Notes under the pieces: model-generated
What the model was told of the DNA's origin: nothing
Seen by the model: only the letters and a program-made list of their open reading frames with translations
The model's database searches: none
Translations under genes and position numbers: made by a program
NCBI RefSeq assembly: GCF_004342025.1
Contig: NZ_SLWN01000003.1
Span: 1 to 64,000 of the forward strand
Origin: Kribbella steppae
GTDB lineage: Bacteria > Actinomycetota > Actinomycetes > Propionibacteriales > Kribbellaceae
Length of the DNA stretch: 64,000 nt
Direction: 5' to 3'
Shown here: piece by piece, positions 8,905-17,426 of the stretch
Layout: every line of letters begins with the position of its first letter
Position numbering within the stretch: position 1 is the first letter of the stretch

Positions 8905-9732
8905 TCAGCCCTGCCGCTCTCGCGCATGGCTCGTCGCCCACTCGAGCGCGTAGTCGGCCACTTGCTCCCAGCCAGGCTCGACACCGGTGAAGTGCGAGCG
9001 GTCCGGAAACTCGTAGGTCTCAGTCAGCGCCTCGGAATTGCGGTACTTCTTCGCGTTCGAACGGATCACCGAGGGCGGCATCAAGTGGTCTTGGCCGCCA
9101 ATGATGAACAGCAGCGGAGCACGGTCGTCCAGGTCGTAGTCGACCCAGGTCTCCTGGTGACCCGGCTTCCAGTTGGCTATCAGGCCGTACGCCCACACCC
9201 AACTGCCGGGCGCCGGGATGTGGAGAAGGTCGTATGCCGCGTCGGATTCCTCCCGGCTAACCGTGTTGGCAAAGGCATAGTGGAACTGCTCCTTGGTGAA
9301 GCCCACCGCGCGGTGCCGGTTGGCCGGGTTCTTGAGGACCGGGAACAGGGACTTGATCTGGGACGGCGGGTTCACCCGCACGCCCTCGGGTGGCGCCGAG
9401 TCGATCACCACGGCGGCCGCGCCGATGCCGCGGTTGACCAGGAGTTGGGTGAAGGTCCCGCCGAACGAGTGGCCCATGATGATCGGCGGACGTTCCAGGC
9501 GCTCGACCACCTCGCTGAGATGGTCGAGCGTTTCGGTCACGGAAGCCTCGGCGATGATCTCGGGCTTTTCACGCAAGGCCTCCACCTCGATCTCGAATCC
9601 GGGGTACGACGGCGCGATGACTTCATGTCCCTTCGCCCGGTAGTACTCCACCCAGCGGTCCCAGCTTCGGGCAGTCATCCAAAGCCCGTGGATCAGCACG
9701 ATCGGCAAGGCATTGCTCGTCTGCTCGCTCAT
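8905..9732 (-). CDS. Alpha/beta-hydrolase family protein
   Basis: An alpha/beta-hydrolase fold of 275 aa. VLIHGLWMTARSWDRW gives the oxyanion-hole region, GHSFGG the nucleophile elbow (Ser), IIGGQDHLMPP the acidic residue region and DRSHFTG the catalytic His. No signal peptide, so probably cytoplasmic; substrate unknown. The ATG at 9732 is chosen because AAGGAG precedes it at the right distance. Upstream codons in the same frame (to 9903) look noncoding. Confidence 0.88.
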   Translation of the reverse strand: MSEQTSNALPIVLIHGLWMTARSWDRWVEYYRAKGHEVIAPSYPGFEIEVEALREKPEIIAEASVTETLDHLSEVVERLERPPIIMGHSFGGTFTQLLVNRGIGAAAVVIDSAPPEGVRVNPPSQIKSLFPVLKNPANRHRAVGFTKEQFHYAFANTVSREESDAAYDLLHIPAPGSWVWAYGLIANWKPGHQETWVDYDLDDRAPLLFIIGGQDHLMPPSVIRSNAKKYRNSEALTETYEFPDRSHFTGVEPGWEQVADYALEWATSHARERQG

Positions 9733-9863
9733 GATGCTCCTTCTGATGGGGGATGCAGCCATCGTCGAACCCTCGGGCAGCGGTCGCAAGACTCCGCAGG
9801 GATCAAGTCGCGGCCCAGAGAGGTGACCCTCGGCTCGTCGGATCCGCCAGCCAAGGGCGAAGA

Positions 9864-10508
9864 ATGGATTATGAGCGGTACGCGGTGACGGCGCGAGGCG
9901 CACTCATCACGGCGGCGATGCGTCGTACGACGCTGACTTATGGCGAACTCGCTATGGCTTTAGACCTTCCCGACGACGTTCCGCTACCGCATCACGTCAA
10001 CGGAGTTCTACGCCGTGTCTCTGCAGAGTGCATCGCGCGGGGCGAGCCATCCTTAGCGGTGATCGTCGTCAACCGCCAGACTGGCAAACCCGGGGAGGAG
10101 CGGCGGGCCCTTCAATTTGCGATTGACGTGATCAAACCGGGCGGCGCTGTCAGGGCAGGCATCGGTTGCCCGACATCGTCGGCCGCGAGCGACCATCCAA
10201 CGAGCGATGGGCGCTCAGCGAACACGCAGGAACGGAGGAACGACTACTCCCGCCACGCCAGAGTCGAGGTCCTGAGGGCCGCGTCGGCAACACGCATAGC
10301 GAACTCGGTCTTGAGTGCCGCACGGGACGAGTCAATCCAGTCTTGGATCTTCCTCGCGCCGACATCGCCGTATTCCACGGCTTGGATCAGGCACTCCAGC
10401 TTGTCGGCGTCCTTCGCGCAGATCGCTTCGATCGTTCCCTGGGCCTCGTATTCGGCCACGGCCTCAATGACCGATTGGGCCGAACGGCTTGGCAGACCAG
10501 CGACTTGA
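9864..10508 (+). CDS. Hypothetical protein, probably a truncated domain
   Basis: Residues about 1-90 look real: YGELAMALDLPDDVPLPHHVNGVLRRVS followed by LAVIVVNRQTGKPG resembles a small domain seen N-terminal in some restriction-like and hypothetical actinobacterial proteins. After about 10140 the frame has no recognisable character and runs 265 bp into the convergent HD gene. The genuine part is probably 9864-10140, with the rest readthrough into foreign sequence after a deletion. Ribosome-binding site is weak. Confidence 0.4.
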   Translation: MDYERYAVTARGALITAAMRRTTLTYGELAMALDLPDDVPLPHHVNGVLRRVSAECIARGEPSLAVIVVNRQTGKPGEERRALQFAIDVIKPGGAVRAGIGCPTSSAASDHPTSDGRSANTQERRNDYSRHARVEVLRAASATRIANSVLSAARDESIQSWIFLAPTSPYSTAWIRHSSLSASFAQIASIVPWASYSATASMTDWAERLGRPAT

Positions 10509-10813
10509 TCGGCCGTGATCGCCTCGTTCGGCCGGGCAGTCACGTATGGCTTTGCGCTGTGGGGGATGTCGCCGATGCGGGTCTCCTGGGAGTCGTGCCA
10601 CAGCCCGAGATAAGCCGCGCGGGCGGGATCGCCTCCTTCCTCCGCGGCGATAAGAGCAGCGAGTTGGGCTACGCGGAGGCTGTGTTCGGCGACCGACTCG
10701 GGGTCGCGGATGCCGGCGTGCCACCAACCCGAACGCCGAAGCCGTTTGAGTACGCCCATCTCGTAGGCGAACGCTGCGGTTCCTGTCGCGTCCTGGTCGT
10801 ACGACTCGGTCAT
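10244..10813 (-). CDS. HD-domain phosphohydrolase (YfbR/HDDC2-like)
   Basis: The HD metal site is visible as H (ESVAEHSLR), HD (LGLWHDSQET) and a later D (AKDADKLECL). The pattern and 189-aa length match 5'-deoxynucleotidase-like HD proteins (YfbR/HDDC2 type), which dephosphorylate deoxynucleoside monophosphates; the exact substrate is not shown by sequence. ATG at 10813 follows GGAAGGG. It lies 17 bp downstream of the XRE-regulator gene and is probably co-transcribed with it. Confidence 0.82.
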   Translation of the reverse strand: MTESYDQDATGTAAFAYEMGVLKRLRRSGWWHAGIRDPESVAEHSLRVAQLAALIAAEEGGDPARAAYLGLWHDSQETRIGDIPHSAKPYVTARPNEAITADQVAGLPSRSAQSVIEAVAEYEAQGTIEAICAKDADKLECLIQAVEYGDVGARKIQDWIDSSRAALKTEFAMRVADAALRTSTLAWRE

Positions 10814-10830
10814 ATGATCGCCCTTCCTTG

Positions 10831-11994
10831 CTAGCGGCCGGCCAACTGAGCCGCGAACCGTAAGTTTGCCAGTTCCGTCCGAGCGTGGCGGCTGAGGGCC
10901 GGGGTGTCGGCCTGCTCGATGACCTCGAACATGCGATCGCGGAGGGTCGCGCTGGACTCGAGGAGGTCGCGGCGAGCCATGACGAGGCCCAGCAGGCTGT
11001 GGATGTTCATCTCGGCGTTCTTCGGATCGGTGAGGTGGCCTGTCAGGTGTTCGATCAATCGGCGGCCTGACCAGAGGTCGGACCCAGCGGTCAGCATCGC
11101 CTGGTCGTCGGGGTATGTCTCGGGAATCTCACCCAGCCAGTACGCCCAGTACGTGAGCGTGCCAAGGAGTTGCTTGTTCTCCGTGAGCGTTCCCTGGATG
11201 AAGTGACGGATTGGTTCCGGGTCTCCCTGTCGAGCCAGGGCCAAGCTAGCGGATCGTGTCGCGATGCCGCCCGGGACGTCGCGGAGGTCTACTGCTCGGA
11301 TCGCGATGCGTCCGTGCTGGTCTGCGAGCCATGTGGCTGAGGAAGGCCGGTTGTCGAAGCCCAGCATGTAAGTGGCCTGCCGGCGGATCAGTTGGGTGCG
11401 GTCATCGGCTGCCTCGGCAGCAACCAACATCTGGTCGAAGAACGACCGTTGTTGGACCGAGGTTAGCTGAGGACGGTCTGCGACAGGTCCGCGCGACTTC
11501 GGCAAGGGAAGGTCGCGGACAACCGATGGCACCACACCCGTGAAGGGCCAAGTTGCGAAGGCGACGAAGTCCCGGCGGTGGACGGCGTGGCCGAGCGGGT
11601 TATCTCGCACCGACATCAGTGTCCCGCCCGCATTTATGCAGGTGGTGAGAAACTCGTCAGCCTCGACCGCCAGGGGCAACTGCGAGACAGCCCCCACTGG
11701 TGCGCCAAGCGAGGCGAGGGCGCGTCCAAGGCGAAGCAGATCGGAGCCCTTCAACGCGCAGAGCGGCCTGCGCCCGCTCTCCCAACCTTGAATGGTGCTG
11801 TCGTCAACGACCAGCTGTTCAGCCAGCTCGACCTGAGTTAAGCCGAGCGAGCCCCGGAGCAGCTTCAGTAGAAAGCCTGCAACCGCCCCGCTCTCCGGGC
11901 CTTCTGGGAAACCCTGCACCCCAGTCAGAGTTCGCGCTCTCACCACCGCGTCAGCTGCCTCCCCGATTGTGCTGGCGGACGGTTGAACCCGCAC
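10831..11994 (-). CDS. XRE-family helix-turn-helix regulator with long C-terminal domain
   Basis: After a ~35-residue N-terminal extension comes a classical HTH (about 38-95: LGLTQVELAEQLVVDDSTIQGWESGRRP). The remaining ~290 residues are helical and resemble TPR-like sensor regions of actinobacterial XRE proteins. 387 aa from a GTG at 11994 with GAGG upstream. It reads away from the GntR gene and precedes an HD phosphohydrolase. It probably regulates functions of the neighbouring mobile element. Confidence 0.8.
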   Translation of the reverse strand: MRVQPSASTIGEAADAVVRARTLTGVQGFPEGPESGAVAGFLLKLLRGSLGLTQVELAEQLVVDDSTIQGWESGRRPLCALKGSDLLRLGRALASLGAPVGAVSQLPLAVEADEFLTTCINAGGTLMSVRDNPLGHAVHRRDFVAFATWPFTGVVPSVVRDLPLPKSRGPVADRPQLTSVQQRSFFDQMLVAAEAADDRTQLIRRQATYMLGFDNRPSSATWLADQHGRIAIRAVDLRDVPGGIATRSASLALARQGDPEPIRHFIQGTLTENKQLLGTLTYWAYWLGEIPETYPDDQAMLTAGSDLWSGRRLIEHLTGHLTDPKNAEMNIHSLLGLVMARRDLLESSATLRDRMFEVIEQADTPALSRHARTELANLRFAAQLAGR

Positions 11995-12075
11995 TAGCAG
12001 TCAGTTCCTCGCTGGTCACCACCAGTATTCACTAGTTCGTATGGAAGCAGAGAGCAACAAGAGGGGGTGCGAGTG

Positions 12076-12423
12076 TCATCCGCGGTGGTTGTCGTTGGTT
12101 TGCAGACGTTCCTCGACAACCGCGAGCCGGCGTTCGAGGTTCTCTACGGTCTCGCGTAAGGCGATCAGTTCGTCTGCCGGCCGCTCCGTCCCGGCGGCAG
12201 CCACGAAGACGCCCCGTCCCTGCTGTGAATACACGAGGCCTTCGTCCCGCAGCAGATCAACGGCCTTCTGCAAGGTCATGAGCGCCACACCCCACTCGCT
12301 GGCTAGCTCGCGGCCCGAGGGGAGTCTGACCCCGGGGGCAAGGTCGCCAGACCGGATCGCCGCACGGAGCCCGTCAGCAACCTGCACGTAGGGCGGTCTG
12401 GGGTCGTTGATGTCCACCGTCAT
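12076..12423 (-). CDS. GntR-family repressor (KorSA-like)
   Basis: A 115-aa protein: GntR winged helix (residues about 8-75, with LPSGRELASEWGVALMTLQKAVDLLRDEGL) and a short C-terminal coiled coil (RETVENLERRLAVVEERLQ) instead of a ligand-binding domain. This architecture is that of Kor-type repressors in actinomycete integrative elements. It is divergent from the transfer operon and the intergenic space holds palindromes, so it very likely represses that operon and itself. Confidence 0.85.
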   Translation of the reverse strand: MTVDINDPRPPYVQVADGLRAAIRSGDLAPGVRLPSGRELASEWGVALMTLQKAVDLLRDEGLVYSQQGRGVFVAAAGTERPADELIALRETVENLERRLAVVEERLQTNDNHRG

Positions 12424-12438
12424 ATCTCAACGGTAGTC

Positions 12439-12509
12439 GACCTAGATAACTAGATCGGTCTACAGGCGAAGTCTTGCACGCCCAAGTGACCTAGGTTAAC
12501 CTAGGTCAA
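12439..12509. promoter_or_regulatory. Operator cluster between gntR and the transfer operon
   Basis: A perfect 22-bp palindrome spans 12487-12508; its core is ACCTAGGTTAACCTAGGT. A CCTAGTTAAC half-site follows at 12510-12519. A looser copy, GACCTAGATAACTAGATC, begins at 12439 near the gntR start. The shared CCTAG-N-T(T/A)AA half-site is the likely target of the GntR repressor; binding is inferred from context. Confidence 0.75.
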
Positions 12510-12539
12510 CCTAGTTAACTCTTGATAAGGAGAGCCGCA

Positions 12540-12788
12540 GTGAGTGAAGTCACGAAGCCCAGTGAGGCCATCAGGAAGTTCCTCAGCGTGGCTGCAGCCG
12601 CCGAGGTGCTCGGGCTGTCCGAGATGACCCTCTACCGGGTGATCCAGGCGAACTCGTTCCCGGCGGTCCGAGTCGGCCGCAGGTTGTTCATCCCGAGCCA
12701 GGCCCTCGACGACATGGCCACCGCGGCTATCGCCAGTGGGGGAGTTGTCGATGCGGCCGAGTGGCGGCCCGCGCAGGTCGCGGGATGA
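12540..12788 (+). CDS. Excisionase/MerR-type helix-turn-helix protein
   Basis: An 82-aa DNA-binding protein with the excisionase-type winged HTH: FLSVAAAAEVLGLSEMTLYRVIQ, then FPAVRVGRRLFIPSQALDDM. GTG at 12540 follows AAGGAGAG at 12528-12535. First gene of the element's rightward operon and directly under the operator cluster. It may be a recombination directionality factor, although no cognate integrase is seen nearby; a regulatory role is equally possible. Confidence 0.8.
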   Translation: MSEVTKPSEAIRKFLSVAAAAEVLGLSEMTLYRVIQANSFPAVRVGRRLFIPSQALDDMATAAIASGGVVDAAEWRPAQVAG

Positions 12789-12901
12789 ACCGCGGAGCCG
12801 CGCAGCAACAGCACGAGATTACGGACCGGCCCCGCACGGGCGCCAACCAGAACAGGGCCGGTTCTCCCATCACTCAGGTACGAGTTCGAGAGGTCTACAG
12901 C

Positions 12902-13327
12902 ATGACTGACGCAGATCCCGCCGGCACGGACTGGGTGCCGAGGCTTGGATCGTTGCAGGTGCCGCCGCAGCGCGCGGCGCTGATTCGTAGCTTGTTCGAG
13001 TTCGCGGCGTTCGTGGCAGATCATCCCGAGTTGCCGCTGCCAACGGTCAACGCGCTGATGATTCCTGGCGGTGAGCGCTTCTCCGAGGGCATGCGAGAGG
13101 TTGAAGCGACCGCCACGGCCCTGGGTGTGACCCCGGCCCTGGCCGCCGATGGTGCCTACGTCGCGTCGCGGAGGATCGGTCTGGTGTGGGTGCGGTGTGT
13201 GGTGAGGCCAACCCCGTACGGAACTGATCGTGACGAGACCTTGAATGCGCACGCCAGCACCGGGCGGCTCGGTCACCGGACCGCGGCGGACACCGCCCGC
13301 GAGTACGGCGCCGGAGGTGCGCGATGA
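12902..13327 (+). CDS. Hypothetical protein of the transfer operon
   Basis: A 141-aa protein I cannot assign. It contains a helical N-terminal half (QRAALIRSLFEFAAFVADHPELPLPTVNAL) and a beta-rich middle (GAYVASRRIGLVWVRCVVRP). ATG at 12902 follows GAGAGG at 12889-12894. Its TGA overlaps the ATG of the next gene, placing it in the coupled operon. The 113 bp upstream carry no supported gene. Confidence 0.6.
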   Translation: MTDADPAGTDWVPRLGSLQVPPQRAALIRSLFEFAAFVADHPELPLPTVNALMIPGGERFSEGMREVEATATALGVTPALAADGAYVASRRIGLVWVRCVVRPTPYGTDRDETLNAHASTGRLGHRTAADTAREYGAGGAR

Positions 13328-13839
13328 GCAGCGGCACGGAGCTTGACCTTGCATGGCGGATGCACGACTCGGCCGCTGCGGCGGTTGACCGGGCCGACAC
13401 GAAGGCCGGTTTTGCCGCGACGGTGGAGACTGCTGCGGCGGCGGTGGTTCTGAACCTGCTGTCGCAGGCGCACGGCGCGCCGCTCGCGGTGCGCGTGCTG
13501 TTCGGCTTGTCGTTGGTGGTGCTCGCAGTCGCGTTGACCGCTGCGATGCTGGTTGTCACTCCTCGCTTGCATGCCCCGGGCGACACGCTGGTGCCGGGGG
13601 AGTTCTTGTACTTCGGTGCCGTGCGGCTGCGGTCGATTGACCAGCTGCGCAAGCATCTGGCTCCGAAGAACTACGGCGAGACGGTCGCGGAGCCGTGGGA
13701 GGCGATCAGCCACCAGGCCAAGCGGCTGTCGGAGATCGCGTGGGCCAAGCACCGGCTGGTGCGGGTGTCGTTCACGGCCGCTGGGGCCGGCGCTGTTCTG
13801 GCGGTCGTTGCGGTGGTTCTGGGTGGTGGTTCGCGATGA
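13324..13839 (+). CDS. PycTM/DUF5706-like (Pycsar effector family) membrane protein
   Basis: 171 aa with two membrane helices (about 38-83, separated by a short loop) preceded by the RADTKAGF motif, then a cytoplasmic stretch with YFGAVR and a C-terminal hydrophobic helix. This is the arrangement of Pycsar effector (PycTM) proteins, which disrupt membranes on cyclic-nucleotide binding. No uridylate/cytidylate cyclase gene is adjacent. Here it is translationally coupled (ATGA) on both sides inside a conjugation operon, so a transfer-related role is at least as likely as abortive infection. Confidence 0.78.
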   Translation: MSSGTELDLAWRMHDSAAAAVDRADTKAGFAATVETAAAAVVLNLLSQAHGAPLAVRVLFGLSLVVLAVALTAAMLVVTPRLHAPGDTLVPGEFLYFGAVRLRSIDQLRKHLAPKNYGETVAEPWEAISHQAKRLSEIAWAKHRLVRVSFTAAGAGAVLAVVAVVLGGGSR

Positions 13840-16208
13840 ACCGGCGGCCGACTGCTCGTGAGGGTGTTGTCATGCCGAGGTTCGCGGCGGTGTCGGTGGT
13901 CGTGACGGCGGCCGGTTTGGCGCTGGCCTTCGGCGCCCAAGCGCCACTGGCCGTCCAGGTGGGTACGTGGCTGGCGGCCACTGGCGGCGTCGGGGTCGCG
14001 ACCTCGGCGCTGCTGTTCTGGCGGGTCGGTCCCGGTCTGCTGCTCGCGCTGCCGCTGTGGCTTGGACTGGCCGGTGCAGTCGCGTCTGCGACTGGTGCGC
14101 CGGGTGACGCGGGCCGGTGGCTGATCGCCGCGGGTTTGCTGGCGGGTGCGTCGGTGTGCCTGGTCGCGGTGAATCGCCCGATCGGCGGCGGCCTCACGAT
14201 CGCCGGGTGGTCGCTCTATGCCGGGCTCTTGCTGCGGGCTCTGCCGGAGCAGGTCGGCGCGCACAGGTATTGGTGGCTGCTGGTCGCGGCCGGCGCTCTG
14301 ATCTGCACGGTCACGGTGGCCCAGGTGGTGATGTCGCGCTCGAGTTCGCGGGGTTTGCTGCGACGGCTTGGCCGGGCCGGTCGCGAGACCGATGGCCTGG
14401 CGTCGATGTGGGACGTATGGTGCGGGTCGTCGGCGCGAGTGCTGCGGAAGAAGGCCCCACAGGTCCGGCCGAGCCTGGCGGCGGTGTCGCGATGGAAGCG
14501 CCGCAACGTCGCGTTGACCCAGCTGGGCGTCAAGATCGCCCGGGTCGGGCTCATCGGCGTGTGGTCGTCCGCGGAGGACCACACGATCACCTTCGGTGGC
14601 CCGCGCAAGGGCAAGACCCAGCTGATCATGAACTGGGCGCTGGACGCGCCCGGTGCTCTGATCACCACGTCGACCAAGCTCGACGTACTCGCACTGACGT
14701 ACCGTCGCCGGTCGCGGCGGGGACCTGTGTGGGTGTTCGACCCTTCCGAGGTCATCCGGCCCGCCTCGAAGCAGGCAGACCAGCTGGAGGCCGACGGCGT
14801 CACCTACGTGCGGTTCAACCCGCTGGTCGGTTGCGAGAACGCAGCGGTCGCGATGGACCGCGCCGCGGACCTGATCGACGGCATCGGCCGGTCGAAGAAC
14901 GACGGGCAGGGCGAGCGGTGGGACGGGTTCGCCAAGCAGACCCTTCAGTCCCTGCTACACGCCGCCGCGCTCGGCGCGTACTCGATGTACGACGTGCAGC
15001 AGTGGGTCGCGCACCCGTCGGAGGCCGCGGAGCGCGCGGTGTTGTACGAGCTGAAGGACGCCGGCCCTGCGGCCGCCGGCATGCATCAGGAAGCCAAGCA
15101 GTTCTTCCGCAACAACCCCAACACGCAGTCCAGCATCAGCACGACGATCATGCCCGCGCTGAGCTGGCTGTCGGTTCCGACCGCTGCCGCCTCGGCCGCG
15201 GCCGGTGGGCAGCAGTTCGACGTCCAGCAGTTGCTCGACCAGACCGGCACGGTCTACCTGATCGGCGCGGAGGACAAGAAGACCGCGCCGCTGGTCACCG
15301 CTCTGACTGCCCAGATCGCTCGGCAGGCCAAGGCGATCGCGGCCGGGATGCCGGGCGGGCGGCTCGACCCGTTCCTGTCGATGGTGCTCGACGAGGCCGC
15401 GCTGATCTGCCTGATCCCGCTGGACCAGTGGTCGGGCGACTTCGGCAGCCGCGGGATCTGCATGCACATCGTGGCCCAATCGCGGGCGCAGATGCGAGAA
15501 CGGTTCGGCGACGCCGCGACCGGTGCCTTGCTCACCAACACCGGCACGAAGATCGTCTTCGGCGGGACCGGTGACGCGGAGGATCTGCAGTACTGGGCAA
15601 CGCTAGCCGGCGAGCGCGAAGAACCCGCGATCACGAAGGACCGGGGGACCGGTTCGCGTTCGGAGAGCACCCGCAAGACGCAGGTGCTCACCCCGGGCCA
15701 AGTCTCGCAACTGCGGTCGAGGCAGATGCTGGTCATCGGCAACGGAATGCCGCCCGCGATCGTGAAGGCGCGCATGTTCTACCAGCGGTGGGACGTGCGC
15801 ACCGAGCGGCTCGCCCGCAAGGCCGAGCACGCCCACGCCCGGGTAGCCAGGTTCGCGCACTGGGTCGGTCAGCGGCGCCCGATGCTGGCCGTGACGCGGA
15901 CCTCGACAGCGGTCGAAGACAGGCTCGGCGCGTGGATGGTCGAGCAGTTCGGGTGGATGCTCGCCCCGTTGACCGGTGACGCCCAGGTCGCCGCCGGCGG
16001 CGAGGTCATCGAGCCCGCGCCGACCCGCCGGCGACCGACCCGCGGCGCCGCGCTGCGGCGTCCCTCGGGCGTGCTCGCTCGGCTGGAAGCGGCCGACCCG
16101 GTCCGCGAGTTCGTGGCCCGGCTGCGCCTCAACAACGCCATGTGCAAGGCCCGCGCCGCGCTGGCTGCGCGCACAGACCGCCCGGTGGACCGGGAGGTAC
16201 GCCGATGA
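13836..16208 (+). CDS. VirD4/TraG-like type IV coupling protein
   Basis: 790 aa. The first ~150 residues hold several membrane helices; a P-loop ATPase follows with Walker A GGPRKGKTQLI (about residue 254) and Walker B FLSMVLDEAAL (about 513). The C-terminal part contains TraM-recognition-like sequence (AQSRAQMRERFGD...LLTNTGTKIVFGG). Such proteins recruit the relaxase-DNA complex to the conjugation channel at the membrane. ATGA-coupled at both ends. No VirB4 or VirB-type channel gene is visible in the operon. Confidence 0.88.
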   Translation: MNRRPTAREGVVMPRFAAVSVVVTAAGLALAFGAQAPLAVQVGTWLAATGGVGVATSALLFWRVGPGLLLALPLWLGLAGAVASATGAPGDAGRWLIAAGLLAGASVCLVAVNRPIGGGLTIAGWSLYAGLLLRALPEQVGAHRYWWLLVAAGALICTVTVAQVVMSRSSSRGLLRRLGRAGRETDGLASMWDVWCGSSARVLRKKAPQVRPSLAAVSRWKRRNVALTQLGVKIARVGLIGVWSSAEDHTITFGGPRKGKTQLIMNWALDAPGALITTSTKLDVLALTYRRRSRRGPVWVFDPSEVIRPASKQADQLEADGVTYVRFNPLVGCENAAVAMDRAADLIDGIGRSKNDGQGERWDGFAKQTLQSLLHAAALGAYSMYDVQQWVAHPSEAAERAVLYELKDAGPAAAGMHQEAKQFFRNNPNTQSSISTTIMPALSWLSVPTAAASAAAGGQQFDVQQLLDQTGTVYLIGAEDKKTAPLVTALTAQIARQAKAIAAGMPGGRLDPFLSMVLDEAALICLIPLDQWSGDFGSRGICMHIVAQSRAQMRERFGDAATGALLTNTGTKIVFGGTGDAEDLQYWATLAGEREEPAITKDRGTGSRSESTRKTQVLTPGQVSQLRSRQMLVIGNGMPPAIVKARMFYQRWDVRTERLARKAEHAHARVARFAHWVGQRRPMLAVTRTSTAVEDRLGAWMVEQFGWMLAPLTGDAQVAAGGEVIEPAPTRRRPTRGAALRRPSGVLARLEAADPVREFVARLRLNNAMCKARAALAARTDRPVDREVRR

Positions 16209-16546
16209 AGTGGCCAGCAGCAACCAACATCCAACCGTTGACCGGCACGGTCGTGACCATCTGCGGATCGACCCGCTTCCGCGCCGACATCGCCCGCGTG
16301 AACCGCGAGCTGACGCTGGCGGGATACATCGTGCTGGCGCCCGGTGTCTTCGCCCACGACGGCGACGAAGTCACCGACCAGGACAAGGCACGGCTCGATC
16401 GACTGCACCTGGCCAAGATCGACCTCGCGTCGTACGTCTACGTCGTCAATCCCGGCGGGTACGTCGGGGAGTCGACCCGCCGCGAGATCGACTACGCGAC
16501 CCGGACCGGCAAGCCGGTCTGGTACCTCACCGGGGCCGTCTCATGA
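16205..16546 (+). CDS. Nucleoside 2-deoxyribosyltransferase-like protein
   Basis: 113 aa with a Rossmann-like start VVTICGSTRFRADIARVNREL and a C-terminal NPGGYVGESTRREIDYA segment typical of deoxyribosyltransferase-like/DUF4406-type proteins often found in phages and mobile elements. The catalytic glutamate may be the E of GESTRREID. ATGA overlaps with both neighbours place it in the transfer operon. A nucleotide-metabolism role is inferred. Confidence 0.65.
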   Translation: MKWPAATNIQPLTGTVVTICGSTRFRADIARVNRELTLAGYIVLAPGVFAHDGDEVTDQDKARLDRLHLAKIDLASYVYVVNPGGYVGESTRREIDYATRTGKPVWYLTGAVS

Positions 16547-17196
16547 CGGGCCCTGGCGTGGAATGGGTAGAGCTGTGGGACGGCCGCCGCTGGCCCGGAC
16601 GGGTCCGCGACGGCGTACCGGAGTTCGGTTTCGGGATGGCGCCGCCGGGGCTGTCGACCCGGCGCCAGCTGCGGGACCGCGGCCTGTGCCGAGGCGGGCA
16701 GGAACCCTTCGCGCGGCTGGTGTGGAAACGCGACCGCCGTTTCGCCTGGCTGTACGTCGACGCACACGCCAAGCCGAAGCGCACCGCAACGGACGCCCAG
16801 TTGACGGCGGTCGGCAAGGCGCTCGCGGCACGGAAGCTGTGCGCCGAGTGCGGGCCGGTCGACCACTTCGTGCGCACGACCGACCAGCTGTGCGGCGACT
16901 GCCACGAGGCCGGAGTCACACCCCCCGGCGACGAGGCCGCGACATGGCGGGTCCTGCACGAGTGGCAGAGCGACACCGACGCGAGCGACGACGTGGCCCC
17001 GGCGGTCGACCGCGCCGCCGAGGCCGCCGCCCGCGCCGCGGCGCAGACCCGGCACACCGAGCAAGCAACAGACGACGCCACGCGGGACGAGCAATTGGCC
17101 CGCTGGCACCCCGACGACCACGCCGAGCACGGCTCCGGCGACGACGACCACACCGGAGCGGATCGCTTCGGCGCGATGGAGGCAGGTGCGGCATGA
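16543..17196 (+). CDS. RRQRL-motif zinc-binding protein with LAxWHxDD tail
   Basis: 217 aa. An N-terminal ~90-residue part contains STRRQLRDRGL, the RRQRL-type motif of small proteins that accompany actinobacterial mobile elements. A CAEC...CGDC pair should bind zinc (about 102-125). The C-terminal region is Asp/Ala-rich and contains DEQLARWHPDDH (about 181-193), also present in the relaxase and one further protein of this element. Coupled by ATGA on both sides. Molecular role unknown. Confidence 0.78.
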   Translation: MTGPGVEWVELWDGRRWPGRVRDGVPEFGFGMAPPGLSTRRQLRDRGLCRGGQEPFARLVWKRDRRFAWLYVDAHAKPKRTATDAQLTAVGKALAARKLCAECGPVDHFVRTTDQLCGDCHEAGVTPPGDEAATWRVLHEWQSDTDASDDVAPAVDRAAEAAARAAAQTRHTEQATDDATRDEQLARWHPDDHAEHGSGDDDHTGADRFGAMEAGAA

Positions 17197-17426
17197 CGAC
17201 GAACTTTGGGGCCGCAGGCAACGAACTGCGGGCGCGGTGGAACTGCCAGGAACTCGCCGACCGGTACGGCCTGGACGCAGTCCCCGCCTACGACCAGGAC
17301 GGCAGCGCGACCGGCTGGATCGCCGTCGACCCAGCCGCACTGGAGGACCATCTCTACGCCTACGCCGAGGAAGGTGACGAGATCGACGACGGCCAGGGCG
17401 ACGGCGCAGAGGAGGACCAGGAGTGA
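17193..17426 (+). CDS. Small acidic hypothetical protein of the transfer operon
   Basis: 77 aa, strongly acidic at the C-terminus (EEGDEIDDGQGDGAEEDQE). The first half contains RWNCQELADRYGLDAVPAYDQDG, with a short HTH-like helix pair. No family recognised. ATG overlaps the previous stop and its own stop overlaps the next GTG. Confidence 0.6.
   Translation: MTTNFGAAGNELRARWNCQELADRYGLDAVPAYDQDGSATGWIAVDPAALEDHLYAYAEEGDEIDDGQGDGAEEDQE

Noticed and set aside
13695..13835. Upstream start of the coupling protein in the same open frame
   Set aside because: It would lie wholly inside the PycTM gene. The ATGA overlap at 13836 fits the pattern of the whole operon.
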